Source of the DNA: an uncultured Eubacteriales bacterium | GTDB lineage: Bacteria > Bacillota > Clostridia > Oscillospirales > Acutalibacteraceae | Length of the DNA: 9,459 bases | Direction of reading: 5' to 3' | NCBI GenBank assembly: GCA_900317795.1 | Contig: ONIF01000080.1 | Span: 1-9,459 of the forward strand | In this document: positions 1-5,758 of the stretch, piece after piece | Layout of the letters: every line of letters begins with the position of its first letter | How positions within the stretch are numbered: the first letter of the stretch is position 1 | Made by a program: the position numbers and the translations under genes | Notes under the pieces: model-generated | The model's database searches: none | Told to the model about the DNA's origin: nothing | What the model saw: the letters and a program-made list of their open reading frames with translations, nothing else

Positions 1-80
1 CAGAGTTGGAGTGGACATTTTCAGAGTTGGAGTGGACATTTTCAGAGTTGGAGTGGACATTTTCAGAGTTGGAGTGGACA
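1..80. repeat. 21-bp tandem direct repeats inside the rep gene; candidate origin iterons
   Basis: Four head-to-tail copies start at 1, 22, 43 and 64. The first three are identical over all 21 bp and the fourth covers 17 bp before diverging; the array may extend past the left edge. The unit reads CAGAGTTGGAGTGGACA plus TTTT. It is a multiple of three and read in frame on the minus strand, giving VHSNSEN per copy. In RepA_N plasmids the origin is known to lie within the rep coding sequence, as tandem repeats after the DNA-binding domain, which is this position. Iteron function is therefore a supported inference. Confidence 0.75.
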
Positions 81-304
81 AAATAGATTTTTTGGTCTTT
101 ATTTCCACCTTGTCTTTGGCAGGATATGTAATGACTGATTTCTAATTCTTTTAATGATCTTCTAACCGTTTTTTCGTTTACTGCACAATCCATAGCCAAT
201 TCTTTAATGGGATAAATACAGTAAGTTCCGTTTTCGTCTATTGCTGTCGGTCTGTTCCTGAGCAGGTCGTAAATTGCTTTTGCTTTGGCTGATAAATTTT
301 CCAT
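1..304 (-). CDS. RepA_N-type replication initiator, N-terminal part (runs off left edge)
   Basis: The frame is open from an ATG at 304 to the window edge (101 residues seen, C-terminus missing). The ATG follows a GGAGG (317-313) at 8 nt spacing. Residues 1-75 look like the winged helix of RepA_N plasmid initiators: LSAKAKAIYDLLRNR, then DENGTYCIYPIKELA, then the recognition helix NEKTVRRSLKELE, then a wing ending QRQGGNKDQKIYF. RepA_N proteins bind repeats inside their own gene and start theta replication of low-GC Gram-positive plasmids. After the wing the protein continues as a perfect heptapeptide repeat VHSNSEN, encoded by 21-bp DNA repeats. The N-terminus is somewhat shorter than I expect for the family, but no better upstream start exists. 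The family call rests on remembered motif patterns, not a search. Control elements lie at 313-525. Confidence 0.68.
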   Translation of the reverse strand, partial: MENLSAKAKAIYDLLRNRPTAIDENGTYCIYPIKELAMDCAVNEKTVRRSLKELEISHYISCQRQGGNKDQKIYFVHSNSENVHSNSENVHSNSENVHSNS

Positions 305-312
305 AAAAAATA

Positions 313-341
313 CCTCCGTAAAAATTTATTTTTTTACGAGG
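313..341 (-). promoter_or_regulatory. Hairpin that sequesters the rep Shine-Dalgarno
   Basis: Read on the minus strand, CCTC (341-338) plus GTAAAAA (337-331) can pair with TTTTTAC (324-318) plus GAGG (316-313). This leaves a one-base bulge at 317 and a 6-nt loop (330-325). The stem buries the GGAGG ribosome binding site of the gene starting at 304. The anti-SD strand CCTCGT (341-336) can pair instead with an upstream leader segment ACGAGG (445-440), which would leave the ribosome site free. Two exclusive pairings are what a translational switch needs. Confidence 0.6.
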
Positions 342-359
342 CAACTACACAAAATATAC

Positions 360-388
360 TTGATTTTTTGTTTATATTATGTTAAAAT
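360..388 (+). promoter_or_regulatory. Promoter for the antisense RNA
   Basis: TTGATT (360-365), a 17-bp spacer and TAAAAT (383-388) with an extended -10 TG at 380-381. It faces the rep leader and predicts a start near 395. It has no open reading frame of its own, and a terminator follows about 100 bp downstream. Confidence 0.55.
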
Positions 389-394
389 ATCAAA

Positions 395-499
395 AGAAAA
401 TAAAAAATAAATATAAACACAGTACATTTGGGTGGCTGACCTCGTGTATTGTTCGGGTAGTGATTTTGTGGAAGGAATCACTGCCCTCTGTTTTTTATT
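395..499 (+). ncRNA. Candidate counter-transcribed antisense RNA controlling rep
   Basis: A transcript of roughly 100 nt is predicted between the extended -10 promoter at 360-388 and the intrinsic terminator at 455-499, and no protein is encoded in it. It is fully complementary to the 5' half of the rep mRNA leader, including the ACGAGG segment (445-440) that competes for the anti-Shine-Dalgarno strand. Staphylococcal RepA_N plasmids of the pSK41 type are known to use a short antisense RNA against the rep leader to promote occlusion of the rep ribosome site. The layout here matches that design. Expression is not shown by sequence alone. Confidence 0.6.
455..499 (+). terminator. Intrinsic terminator of the antisense RNA
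   Basis: An 11-bp stem pairs GGGTAGTGATT (455-465) with AATCACTGCCC (476-486), with one G-T wobble and a 10-nt loop. It is followed by TCTGTTTTTTATT. The same hairpin, read on the minus strand, forms the very 5' end of the rep mRNA, so sense and antisense RNAs carry complementary loops suited to an initial kissing contact. Confidence 0.75.
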
Positions 500-525
500 A
501 TAACATGAGTTTCATTTTTTTTCAA
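497..525 (-). promoter_or_regulatory. Rep promoter, near consensus
   Basis: On the minus strand TTGAAA (525-520), a 17-bp spacer and a perfect TATAAT (502-497) predict a start near 490. This gives a rep leader of about 185 nt before the ATG at 304. Such a long leader is needed for the antisense-controlled fold at 313-341 and 440-445. Confidence 0.75.
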
Positions 526-582
526 TAAATTTTACCAATATTTATAAGGAATGAATAAAAATAATCGTTTATAAAAATCTAT

Positions 583-620
583 CCCGACAAAGTAATTTTA
601 CTCTGTCGGGAATTTTTTGT
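583..620. terminator. Intrinsic terminator after the toxin-antitoxin locus
   Basis: CCCGACA (583-589) pairs with TGTCGGG (604-610). Extra AGTA/TACT pairing inside the loop gives a long stem. A T-run follows on the plus strand (613-618), and a weaker ATTTTTATA follows on the minus strand, so it may work both ways. It sits between the toxin gene, which ends at 631 on the minus strand, and the rep promoter, and would insulate the two. Confidence 0.7.
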
Positions 621-630
621 TTTCAGGAAA

Positions 631-844
631 TCATTTGTCACCGTAATGAGTGCCGCATTGCAAAATTTCTAACTGCTCGCCATTGATACGGAAAACAATA
701 CGGTTCTGATCGTCAATCCTGACACTCCAATAACCTGAAAGATTGTGTTTCAGAGGTTCAGGTTTACCAGCACAGTTATAACCGTTGCGGTCTATATCTT
801 CCAAAGTATTCTTCCCAAGCTTTATCATGCCATACTTTCTTCAT
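631..844 (-). pseudogene. YoeB/Txe-family toxin, inactivated by an internal deletion and frameshift
   Basis: The gene should start at the ATG at 844, which overlaps the antitoxin TGA by one base. That frame reads MKKVWHDKAWEEY, a typical YoeB N-terminus, then goes wrong (FGRYRPQRL) and stops. The rest of the toxin continues in another frame from about 804: LEDIDRNGYNCAGKPEPLKHNLSG, then YWSVRIDDQNRIVF, and it ends with a CGTHYGDK tail holding the family's C-terminal His-Tyr. About 17 residues between EEY and LEDIDRN (the family's YWQ..DKK..KRIN region) appear missing; a loss of about 50 bp fits both the length (YoeB is about 85 residues) and the frame. Intact YoeB is a ribosome-dependent mRNA endonuclease. 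A 65-residue product from 828 is possible but would lack the N-terminal strand and helix. Confidence 0.8.
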
Positions 845-1104
845 CAGTCCTCAACCTCTATCAAATCGTGTTCTTTGAGAGTACTTGTGCCGTTTTTAAT
901 ACTGGCAGCTCGTCTTTCAAGTTCTGCCATATTAGCTGCACTGTAAAATGGATCTGCACTGATTTCAAATGGAATACGTCTTTCTCTGGCAACCTTCACT
1001 AAAAACATGGTAATAGCAGAAGACATAGTAAGTCCCATTTCTTTCAAGGCCTGTTCAGCATTAGCTTTAATTTCGTCTTCAATACGAAAGTTTACTTGTG
1101 TCAT
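844..1104 (-). CDS. RelB/DinJ-family antitoxin
   Basis: This 86-residue protein begins MTQVNFRIEDEIKANAEQAL, the ribbon-helix-helix DNA-binding module of RelB/DinJ antitoxins. GLTMSSAITMFL and RERRIPFEI follow, then a C-terminal toxin-wrapping tail with DPFYSAANMAELERR. The start at 1104 is preferred because AAAGGGG lies about 10 nt upstream; an in-frame ATG at 1131 overlaps the promoter -10 and is unlikely. Antitoxins of this family neutralise the toxin by direct binding and repress their own operon. The stop overlaps the toxin start (TGATG), the usual coupling. Its partner toxin is broken, so this may now be an orphan antitoxin or repressor. Confidence 0.88.
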   Translation of the reverse strand: MTQVNFRIEDEIKANAEQALKEMGLTMSSAITMFLVKVARERRIPFEISADPFYSAANMAELERRAASIKNGTSTLKEHDLIEVED

Positions 1105-1129
1105 TCCAATCACACCCCTTTCGATTATC

Positions 1130-1159
1130 ATTATATCATATTATTATATACAATGTCAA
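1130..1159 (-). promoter_or_regulatory. Toxin-antitoxin operon promoter
   Basis: On the minus strand there is a perfect TTGACA (1159-1154), an 18-bp spacer and a perfect TATAAT (1135-1130). It predicts a start close to 1123, about 20 nt before the antitoxin ATG at 1104. Confidence 0.8.
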
Positions 1160-1168
1160 GTGATTGAT

Positions 1169-1184
1169 ATACAAAAAATTGTAT
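1169..1184. promoter_or_regulatory. Inverted repeat upstream of the antitoxin promoter; possible operator
   Basis: ATACAA (1169-1174) and TTGTAT (1179-1184) form perfect 6-bp arms around AAAA, about 10 bp upstream of the -35 box. RelB/DinJ proteins bind short inverted repeats near their promoters, so an autoregulatory site is plausible. The sequence is AT-rich and chance cannot be excluded. Confidence 0.35.
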
Positions 1185-1359
1185 TTGAAATATCTACATA
1201 ACACAAATATAGGCATTTTAGGGCTGTTTCTATTTAGGGGTATAATATTATTCATTTAGGTGTTAGTGTACATTGTAGAGGCTCTGAAGGGAATTTCTGA
1301 CAGTTTGAGGAGCATATTTTGAAAACGTTTTTTTGCGAAATTAAAGATTTTACCAAGTA
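1185..1359. other. Non-coding gap with three short TTTAGG direct repeats
   Basis: I see no gene here on either strand. The one regular element is TTTAGG at 1217, 1233 and 1255, each within a looser repeat (A-TTTAGG-G/T-G). A TATAAT lies at 1241-1246 on the plus strand, but I find no convincing -35 or downstream gene. No clear terminator follows the broken coiled-coil gene that ends at 1360. Confidence 0.35.
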
Positions 1360-1951
1360 TCAATTTTCTTTTTTGCCGAATAATCTTGCAAAAAAGCCTT
1401 GTTTTTGTTTCGGTTGTTCTGTATCATACGATTGATCCATAGTGGAATGTTCGGCAAGCTGTTTTTGAATGGTTCCTGCATGAAGAGCTTGTTCTGCATT
1501 TAGGGATGCTGTCAGATTTTCCATTGCAGAAGTGATTTGTCCGATTTGATTGTCTTTTGCAATAAGCTGTTCCTGTAAAATATCATTTTGCAAATTTGGC
1601 GATTTTATTAATTTTTTGCTCTGTGACTGAGTTTTTTCTTCATAATCATTTGAATTTTGGCGACTTTATTAATTTTTCGCTCTGTGACTGAGTTTTTTCT
1701 TCATAATCATTTGAATTTTGCGAATTTGGCGTTTTTGGCGATTTTATTGATTTTTCGCTTGTTGACTGAATTTTTTCTTTATTATCTTCCGACAAATACA
1801 ATTTTATTTGGTCAATTTGTGTTTCTGTAAGAATATATCTGTTGCCAACTCTGCGAAGTTTATCTTGAAGATTCAACTGTACTATAACATTACTAATAGT
1901 GGGTTTACTGACACCAAGTTCATTTGCAAGCTGTTTTATTGTGATTCCCAT
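1360..1951 (-). pseudogene. Plasmid-type HTH/coiled-coil protein, split by a 61-bp duplication
   Basis: The first frame (1951-1646, 101 residues) begins MGITIKQLANELGVSKPTIS, a MerR/LacI-like helix-turn-helix, then LRRVGNRYILTETQIDQIK and a low-complexity linker rich in Ser, Lys, Glu and Gln, before a stop. The second frame (from about 1668, open to 1360) has no good start. It continues LQEQLIAKDNQIGQITSAME, then a helical coiled coil, and ends QGFFARLFGKKEN. HTH plus a KDxQI coiled coil plus an FFxRLFGK tail is the layout I associate with DUF536-type proteins on Firmicute plasmids. Removing one copy of the 61-bp repeat joins the frames into a 176-residue protein. An AAAGGATG lies upstream of the ATG. 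As written the gene is broken; it may be phase-variable rather than dead. Confidence 0.72.
1598..1797. repeat. 61-bp tandem duplication plus a diverged third copy
   Basis: Copies at 1598-1658 and 1659-1719 match at 59 of 61 positions. A third, more diverged copy begins at 1737, 78 bp after the start of the second, which is an in-frame distance. On the minus strand all encode a Ser/Lys/Glu/Gln-rich linker of the type NDYEEKTQSQSEKLIKSP. Because 61 is not a multiple of three, the newest copy shifts the frame of the gene at 1360-1951. Confidence 0.9.
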
Positions 1952-1977
1952 TTACTCACATCCTTTGTTATTGACAC

Positions 1978-1995
1978 ACTTTCATATCAGAAAGT
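1978..1995. promoter_or_regulatory. Inverted repeat at the operon end and upstream of the HTH gene
   Basis: ACTTTC (1978-1983) and GAAAGT (1990-1995) flank a 6-nt centre that contains the stop codon of the flavoprotein gene. No T-run follows on the minus strand, so it is a poor terminator. It lies about 27 bp upstream of the HTH gene and could be an operator for it. Confidence 0.3.
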
Positions 1996-2907
1996 CTGTT
2001 TCCATTGATAATGATACCATGTAACAAAACTGCAAGTCAAGGAAAGTATTTGTTGGCAAACAAAATCCTGACAGAGTTCTTGAACCCTGCCAGGATTTTT
2101 GGTAAGAAAAGTTGCTGATTGTACTGTAACAGCCCCTGCCGCAAGGAGTTTTTGCACATCTTCGGCATTTGTCACGCCTCCACCTGCACAGGCTTTCAAA
2201 CCGTATTTTGCGGCAGTATATGTGTAACTGAGTGTCAAAGGTAATTGCCAGTGTCCGAAGCAGGAAGTTGTCTGAGTATCAAGCCGTTCCGAAAGAAAAT
2301 AACTGCCATTTTTTTCTTCAAGATACGGTGAGCGGACAGAATCCAGAAGTGAAACATACTCAATGCTTGCTTTTGCCAGTAAAGGCATGATATAATCTTT
2401 AGGAAGATTTATATTCAGTTTGGGCATTATGGGTACAGTAATATTTTTTGCAAGTTCTTTCAGAAGCGTTATCATTTTTACGCTGAAATTGTCCGTTCCA
2501 ATGAGATTACCCATGTAGAAAAAGTCAAGCTGTACAGCGTCTGCACTGTGCTCAGCAAGTTTCTGGCATGACGGAATCCATGCCGACGGTTCAAGGCTGT
2601 CTGCCGTGAAGCTCGGTATCAGGAGAATATCTGTTTTTTCACGCAGTTCCGAAAGCATGGAAAGACATTCTTCCAGTGTGAGTATCTCCTTTTCAAACGG
2701 TGATGACGCATACAAAAAGCCGTCTTTGTCAACAGCAAACTGCCGTTTGCCTGAAACAGCACCACGCTGATAATCGGCACATGATTTCAGAATTGCTCCC
2801 TGCACACCGTTTTTGGCAAGCCTAAGAACATTTTCAACGCTTTCCGTTGCAATGCAGGATGATGCTATTATCGGATTTTCAAGCTCTTTTCCAAGAAATT
2901 TTATCAT
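1987..2907 (-). CDS. Dihydroorotate-dehydrogenase-like flavoprotein (last gene of the operon)
   Basis: This 306-residue protein has the TIM-barrel pattern of the DHODH/PreA group. It opens with FLGKELENPIIASS (the PyrD-type N-terminal strand) and has AVQLDFFYMGN mid-way and PIMPKLNINL (a strand with the conserved Lys). The FMN-phosphate loop is at 239-266, with AGGGV, then DVQKLLAAGA and VQSAT. The N-x-S-C-P-N catalytic segment of true class 1 DHODH is not recognisable; LDFFYMGN stands there instead, so pyrimidine synthesis is unlikely. Its ATG overlaps the upstream gene's stop (ATGA), which implies translational coupling to the SPL-type radical SAM gene. The last roughly 23 residues (after ELCQDF) look unlike the family and may be read-through beyond a junction. 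FMN binding is likely; the substrate is unknown. Confidence 0.72.
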   Translation of the reverse strand: MIKFLGKELENPIIASSCIATESVENVLRLAKNGVQGAILKSCADYQRGAVSGKRQFAVDKDGFLYASSPFEKEILTLEECLSMLSELREKTDILLIPSFTADSLEPSAWIPSCQKLAEHSADAVQLDFFYMGNLIGTDNFSVKMITLLKELAKNITVPIMPKLNINLPKDYIMPLLAKASIEYVSLLDSVRSPYLEEKNGSYFLSERLDTQTTSCFGHWQLPLTLSYTYTAAKYGLKACAGGGVTNAEDVQKLLAAGAVTVQSATFLTKNPGRVQELCQDFVCQQILSLTCSFVTWYHYQWKQTF

Positions 2908-3731
2908 GATTTTTTCCCGCCCTTTCTGATCTTGTCATGGTAAAAATAGCTTACAAACGGCACTTGATAGCCTGCTGACATTTCTTTGATACGGCTTTCT
3001 AATTGTTCCCAGTAGGAGATATCTCCTTTCGTGTAGATATTCTGATATTCTTTCAGGTACTGCGGATATTTTTCCGCAATATAATTCAGAATATCCTGCT
3101 TTGCACTTCCTCTCAGATTGAGATTTTCAAAGCATATCATATCGACATGAGGCGATACCCTGTCGCAAATGGCTTTGATATCGGTGATATACGGAAATAT
3201 CGGGGATATGAAAAGATAGGTTTTTACGCCCTCTTTGTGAAGTGTTTCAAGTGCTTTCAACCTTCTTTGAACGGAAACCGCACCGCTTTCCATATCCTTT
3301 CTGAAACCGTCATCAAGCGTATTCAGTGATATGCCGACAGACAAATTAGGGATTTTCTTCAGCAAATCGATATCTTTCAGCATCAAGTCAGACTTGCTCA
3401 AAATCTCGATATGTGCCTTTGAGTTGGCAAGAAGCTGAAGCACTTCACGGCTTTTGTGATATTTTACTTCAAAAGGATTATACGGATCGGTCACAGATGA
3501 AAGCAAAATTATCTTTCCTCTGAGATTTTTGGGGAGTTTCTGGGATTCATACTCCTTGATGTCGATAAAAGTCCCCCATTCTTCTTCATGCCTTGTAAAG
3601 CGTTTCATGAATGACGCATAGCAGTAACGGCAGTGATGGGGACAGCCCGCATACGGGTTTGCAACGAAATCCGATGCAGGCAGATTGGACTTCACAAGAA
3701 CGGATTTAGCCGTTGTTTTCGATACCTTCAT
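2904..3731 (-). CDS. SPL-type radical SAM protein
   Basis: This 275-residue protein carries the 4Fe-4S/SAM-binding motif C30-x3-C34-x2-C37 (GCPHHCRYCYASF), with the aromatic residue before the last Cys seen in radical SAM enzymes. The preceding NPYAGC and the later LLSSVTDPYNPFE and VGISLNTLDD match the spore-photoproduct-lyase-like (Rv2578c-like) group. It is shorter than genuine SplB (about 340 residues) and lies among metabolic genes, so DNA repair is not assumed. A good AAAGGAG lies 7 nt before the ATG, inside the end of the membrane-protein gene, which it overlaps by 26 bp; its stop overlaps the flavoprotein start by 4 bp. These overlaps argue for coordinated expression. The substrate is unknown. 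Confidence 0.82.
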   Translation of the reverse strand: MKVSKTTAKSVLVKSNLPASDFVANPYAGCPHHCRYCYASFMKRFTRHEEEWGTFIDIKEYESQKLPKNLRGKIILLSSVTDPYNPFEVKYHKSREVLQLLANSKAHIEILSKSDLMLKDIDLLKKIPNLSVGISLNTLDDGFRKDMESGAVSVQRRLKALETLHKEGVKTYLFISPIFPYITDIKAICDRVSPHVDMICFENLNLRGSAKQDILNYIAEKYPQYLKEYQNIYTKGDISYWEQLESRIKEMSAGYQVPFVSYFYHDKIRKGGKKS

Positions 3732-4800
3732 GCTGTTTCTCCTTTCGTATGGTCAGTGTCATGCAGAGAATGGCAAGAAATGCACTTGCAGAACCGCATA
3801 CAAGCATGATGGACGGGGCAGTATTTCCGAGAAAAGCGGCAATCACAACAGCCGACAGCAAGCCGAATGTATGTCCGAGATTTTCGGAAACGGTCATGGA
3901 GGACTTGTCATATTTGCCTTTGGATCTGGCTCTTTCGGATATGGTATAGACCGTACCGCCACCGAATCCCGTCAGCAGCCACAAGAGGATAAATACTGCC
4001 CCTGCCGTGAATTGACTCATGACGAGTAACAAAAGACAAATAACGGAATGTCCTGTGTAGAACACAGTAGTAACATTCTTTGTCAGGCGTGAAACAAGCG
4101 GTTCAACCGACATATACGTTATCCATGTGCCGCAGAAAAGCAATGCACCTATGGCAATACCGCAGATTTGAGGATTACGCTCAAACGCATAGTCAAGAAA
4201 TCCGAAAGGTGACGGTTCACGGCTTACGGCAAGGCTTACCGCCGCAAGAGTAATATGTGCATAGAAGAAATAGTGCAGTTGGTGAAACAGCATGACGGCA
4301 GAATAACCGCCTTGACTTTTCATGCGTGTGATATGTGGCTTTTGAGTGTATTTCGGAAGTGAGGCTATTGCGGCAATGTTTGCGGCAAAAAGGAGTATTT
4401 CGGGAATCCACACGGCAAGAACGGCGAGCAGAAATCCGCCTACACGGAAAACACGTTTCAAAAGACGGTTGCCCTCCTGTTTCATATCACTTCTGACGGA
4501 CTGTATCACGGCAGAAATAAAAAACAGCCTTGCACACGTCAGAATGAATTCAATTTCCTGCGGTATGTAAGAACTGCTTATGCTGCGGAAAATAAACAAA
4601 AATGCGGTAATAAAGAGGGATACAGCACCCATGGCGAAAAGATATTTTTTCTTCAGAGCAAACGGCTTCGGAAAAAGATTTCCCAGATGATAGGCAAGGG
4701 GATAACAAAGACACTGCCATAAAGGCATGGAGTGGCTGATTCCGTTGAATATCCAGCCGCATTCAATAATTCCTGTCAGAAGACTAAGCAGGTAAAACAT
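3706..4800 (-). CDS. Polytopic membrane protein, probable MFS-like transporter
   Basis: I place the start at the ATG at 4800 (MFYLLSLLTGIIECGWIF), because AAAGGAGCG lies about 6 nt upstream. The open frame continues to 4917, but that part overlaps the preceding gene and is not protein-like. The 364-residue product has around ten to twelve hydrophobic segments, for example YLFAMGAVSLFITAFLFIF, GGFLLAVLAVWIPEILLF and ICLLLLVMSQFTAGAVFILL. A cytoplasmic-type basic loop follows the fourth or fifth helix. A Gly-rich GFGGGTVY before SERARSK and a final basic tail fit an MFS fold, but I do not recognise a substrate class. It sits between two radical SAM genes, overlapping both, so it may import a substrate or export the product of that pathway. 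Confidence 0.65.
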   Translation of the reverse strand: MFYLLSLLTGIIECGWIFNGISHSMPLWQCLCYPLAYHLGNLFPKPFALKKKYLFAMGAVSLFITAFLFIFRSISSSYIPQEIEFILTCARLFFISAVIQSVRSDMKQEGNRLLKRVFRVGGFLLAVLAVWIPEILLFAANIAAIASLPKYTQKPHITRMKSQGGYSAVMLFHQLHYFFYAHITLAAVSLAVSREPSPFGFLDYAFERNPQICGIAIGALLFCGTWITYMSVEPLVSRLTKNVTTVFYTGHSVICLLLLVMSQFTAGAVFILLWLLTGFGGGTVYTISERARSKGKYDKSSMTVSENLGHTFGLLSAVVIAAFLGNTAPSIMLVCGSASAFLAILCMTLTIRKEKQHEGIENNG

Positions 4801-5758
4801 TTTTATCGCTCCTTTCAGTCGGCTGGCTTTCGCCAAGCTCACAGCAGTGCTCACAGTCTGACCAGTATTTTGCCCTTTCTCCGTTGAGGATCTCAAGCAA
4901 AGACTGTTCTTTGACATTTCCGAGCAGAAATTTCGGATCGACAGCTCCCGTGTTGGTGTCGAGAGCCCAGAAACAGGCGACTACATCACCATTCGGAAGA
5001 ATGCCTATGGAATGACGTACACAACGGCACACACTGGTGTACTTTTCATGTCCGGGCATGAGATAGTGAAAATCCACCTTCGGCTTATGCGAAACAGGGT
5101 GATTTTCGGCAATATCCTGCACCATGCGGACATAATCCGCACATTCCTCATCGGTCATGTAGGCTTCGGGAAAATCCGCTCCTCTGCCCGACGGGAAGAA
5201 ACGCAGAATACTCCAGTTGTCAACACCGTTGGCACAAGCCCAGGCAAATACAGCCAATGCATCGGCATAGCCGTTATTGTAAGTGCTTGCAACGGTCTGA
5301 AGCCCTACTTCACAGCCTGCTTTTTTTAGAAACGGAACAGCTCTTGCGGCTGCAAGGCTGTAACCGTCACGGCGTAACGGATACTGACGATATGGGACAA
5401 CATCCATCGTCATTTCCACGTCATGTACGGTCTTTCCGAGAAATTCCGCAAGTTTTCTGTCAATGTGTACGCCCGAACAGCTTACACCGACTTTATCCCT
5501 GCCCAATACTTCCGAAAATGCCGAAAGCAGTTTCATGTGATCGGGGATATTCGTGAAAAGTTCTCCGCCTGACAGGTCTATTCTGACATCATAGCCGTTT
5601 TGACGGAGTTCGGCGACTTGACCTGCAACAGAAAGTTTCTGTTCAAGAGTCAGCTCGTTTTTCAGACAGGCTCTGTCTGAAGTCGCACCCATACAGCATA
5701 TGGCACAGTTCCAGGGACACAGAGCGGTTACATCATAGATAATGGACAGCTTTTTCAT
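4784..5758 (-). CDS. Radical SAM protein with SPASM-like C-terminal cluster (first gene of the operon)
   Basis: This 324-residue protein has the radical SAM motif C14-x3-C18-x2-C21 (ALCPWNCAICCMG) and the SAM-contacting GGE at 64-66 (DLSGGELF). A second group of cysteines follows: C244, C246, C262 (ILPNGDVVACFW) and C302, C305, C306 (SDCEHCC). The order Cys, PNGDVxxC, then LGNVKEQSLLEI, then CxxC is that of SPASM/twitch domains, which carry auxiliary Fe-S clusters and are common in peptide- and sugar-modifying enzymes. A strong AAGGAGGAAT precedes the ATG. The 3' end overlaps the membrane-protein gene by 17 bp. I found no obvious precursor peptide gene nearby, so ribosomal-peptide modification is only one option. 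Confidence 0.82.
   Translation of the reverse strand: MKKLSIIYDVTALCPWNCAICCMGATSDRACLKNELTLEQKLSVAGQVAELRQNGYDVRIDLSGGELFTNIPDHMKLLSAFSEVLGRDKVGVSCSGVHIDRKLAEFLGKTVHDVEMTMDVVPYRQYPLRRDGYSLAAARAVPFLKKAGCEVGLQTVASTYNNGYADALAVFAWACANGVDNWSILRFFPSGRGADFPEAYMTDEECADYVRMVQDIAENHPVSHKPKVDFHYLMPGHEKYTSVCRCVRHSIGILPNGDVVACFWALDTNTGAVDPKFLLGNVKEQSLLEILNGERAKYWSDCEHCCELGESQPTERSDKNVLPA

Noticed and set aside
1..80. CRISPR array or insertion-sequence end repeats (IS21-like multiple terminal repeats)
   Set aside because: The copies are head to tail with no spacers, so not CRISPR. They are in frame with, and part of, a RepA_N-like coding sequence with a good ribosome site, so a transposon end is not needed to explain them.
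1633..1700. Programmed -1 frameshifting at the A6-C tracts in the split HTH/coiled-coil gene
   Set aside because: A AAA AAC is a plausible slippery heptamer, but going from the first frame to the second needs +1 (or -2), not -1. The 61-bp duplication fully explains the shift.
2904..3731. Spore photoproduct lyase (SplB)
   Set aside because: The radical SAM motif is shared, but the protein is shorter than SplB and is embedded in a metabolic-looking operon. Only the SPL-like family label is justified.
4801..4917. N-terminal extension of the membrane protein to an ATG at 4917
   Set aside because: The extra residues are not protein-like and lie within the SPASM region of the preceding radical SAM gene. 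The ATG at 4800 has a strong ribosome site and begins a hydrophobic helix.
3003..5556. Plus-strand open frames of 74-114 codons across the radical SAM operon
   Set aside because: They are antisense shadows of well-supported minus-strand genes and lack ribosome sites and recognisable domains.
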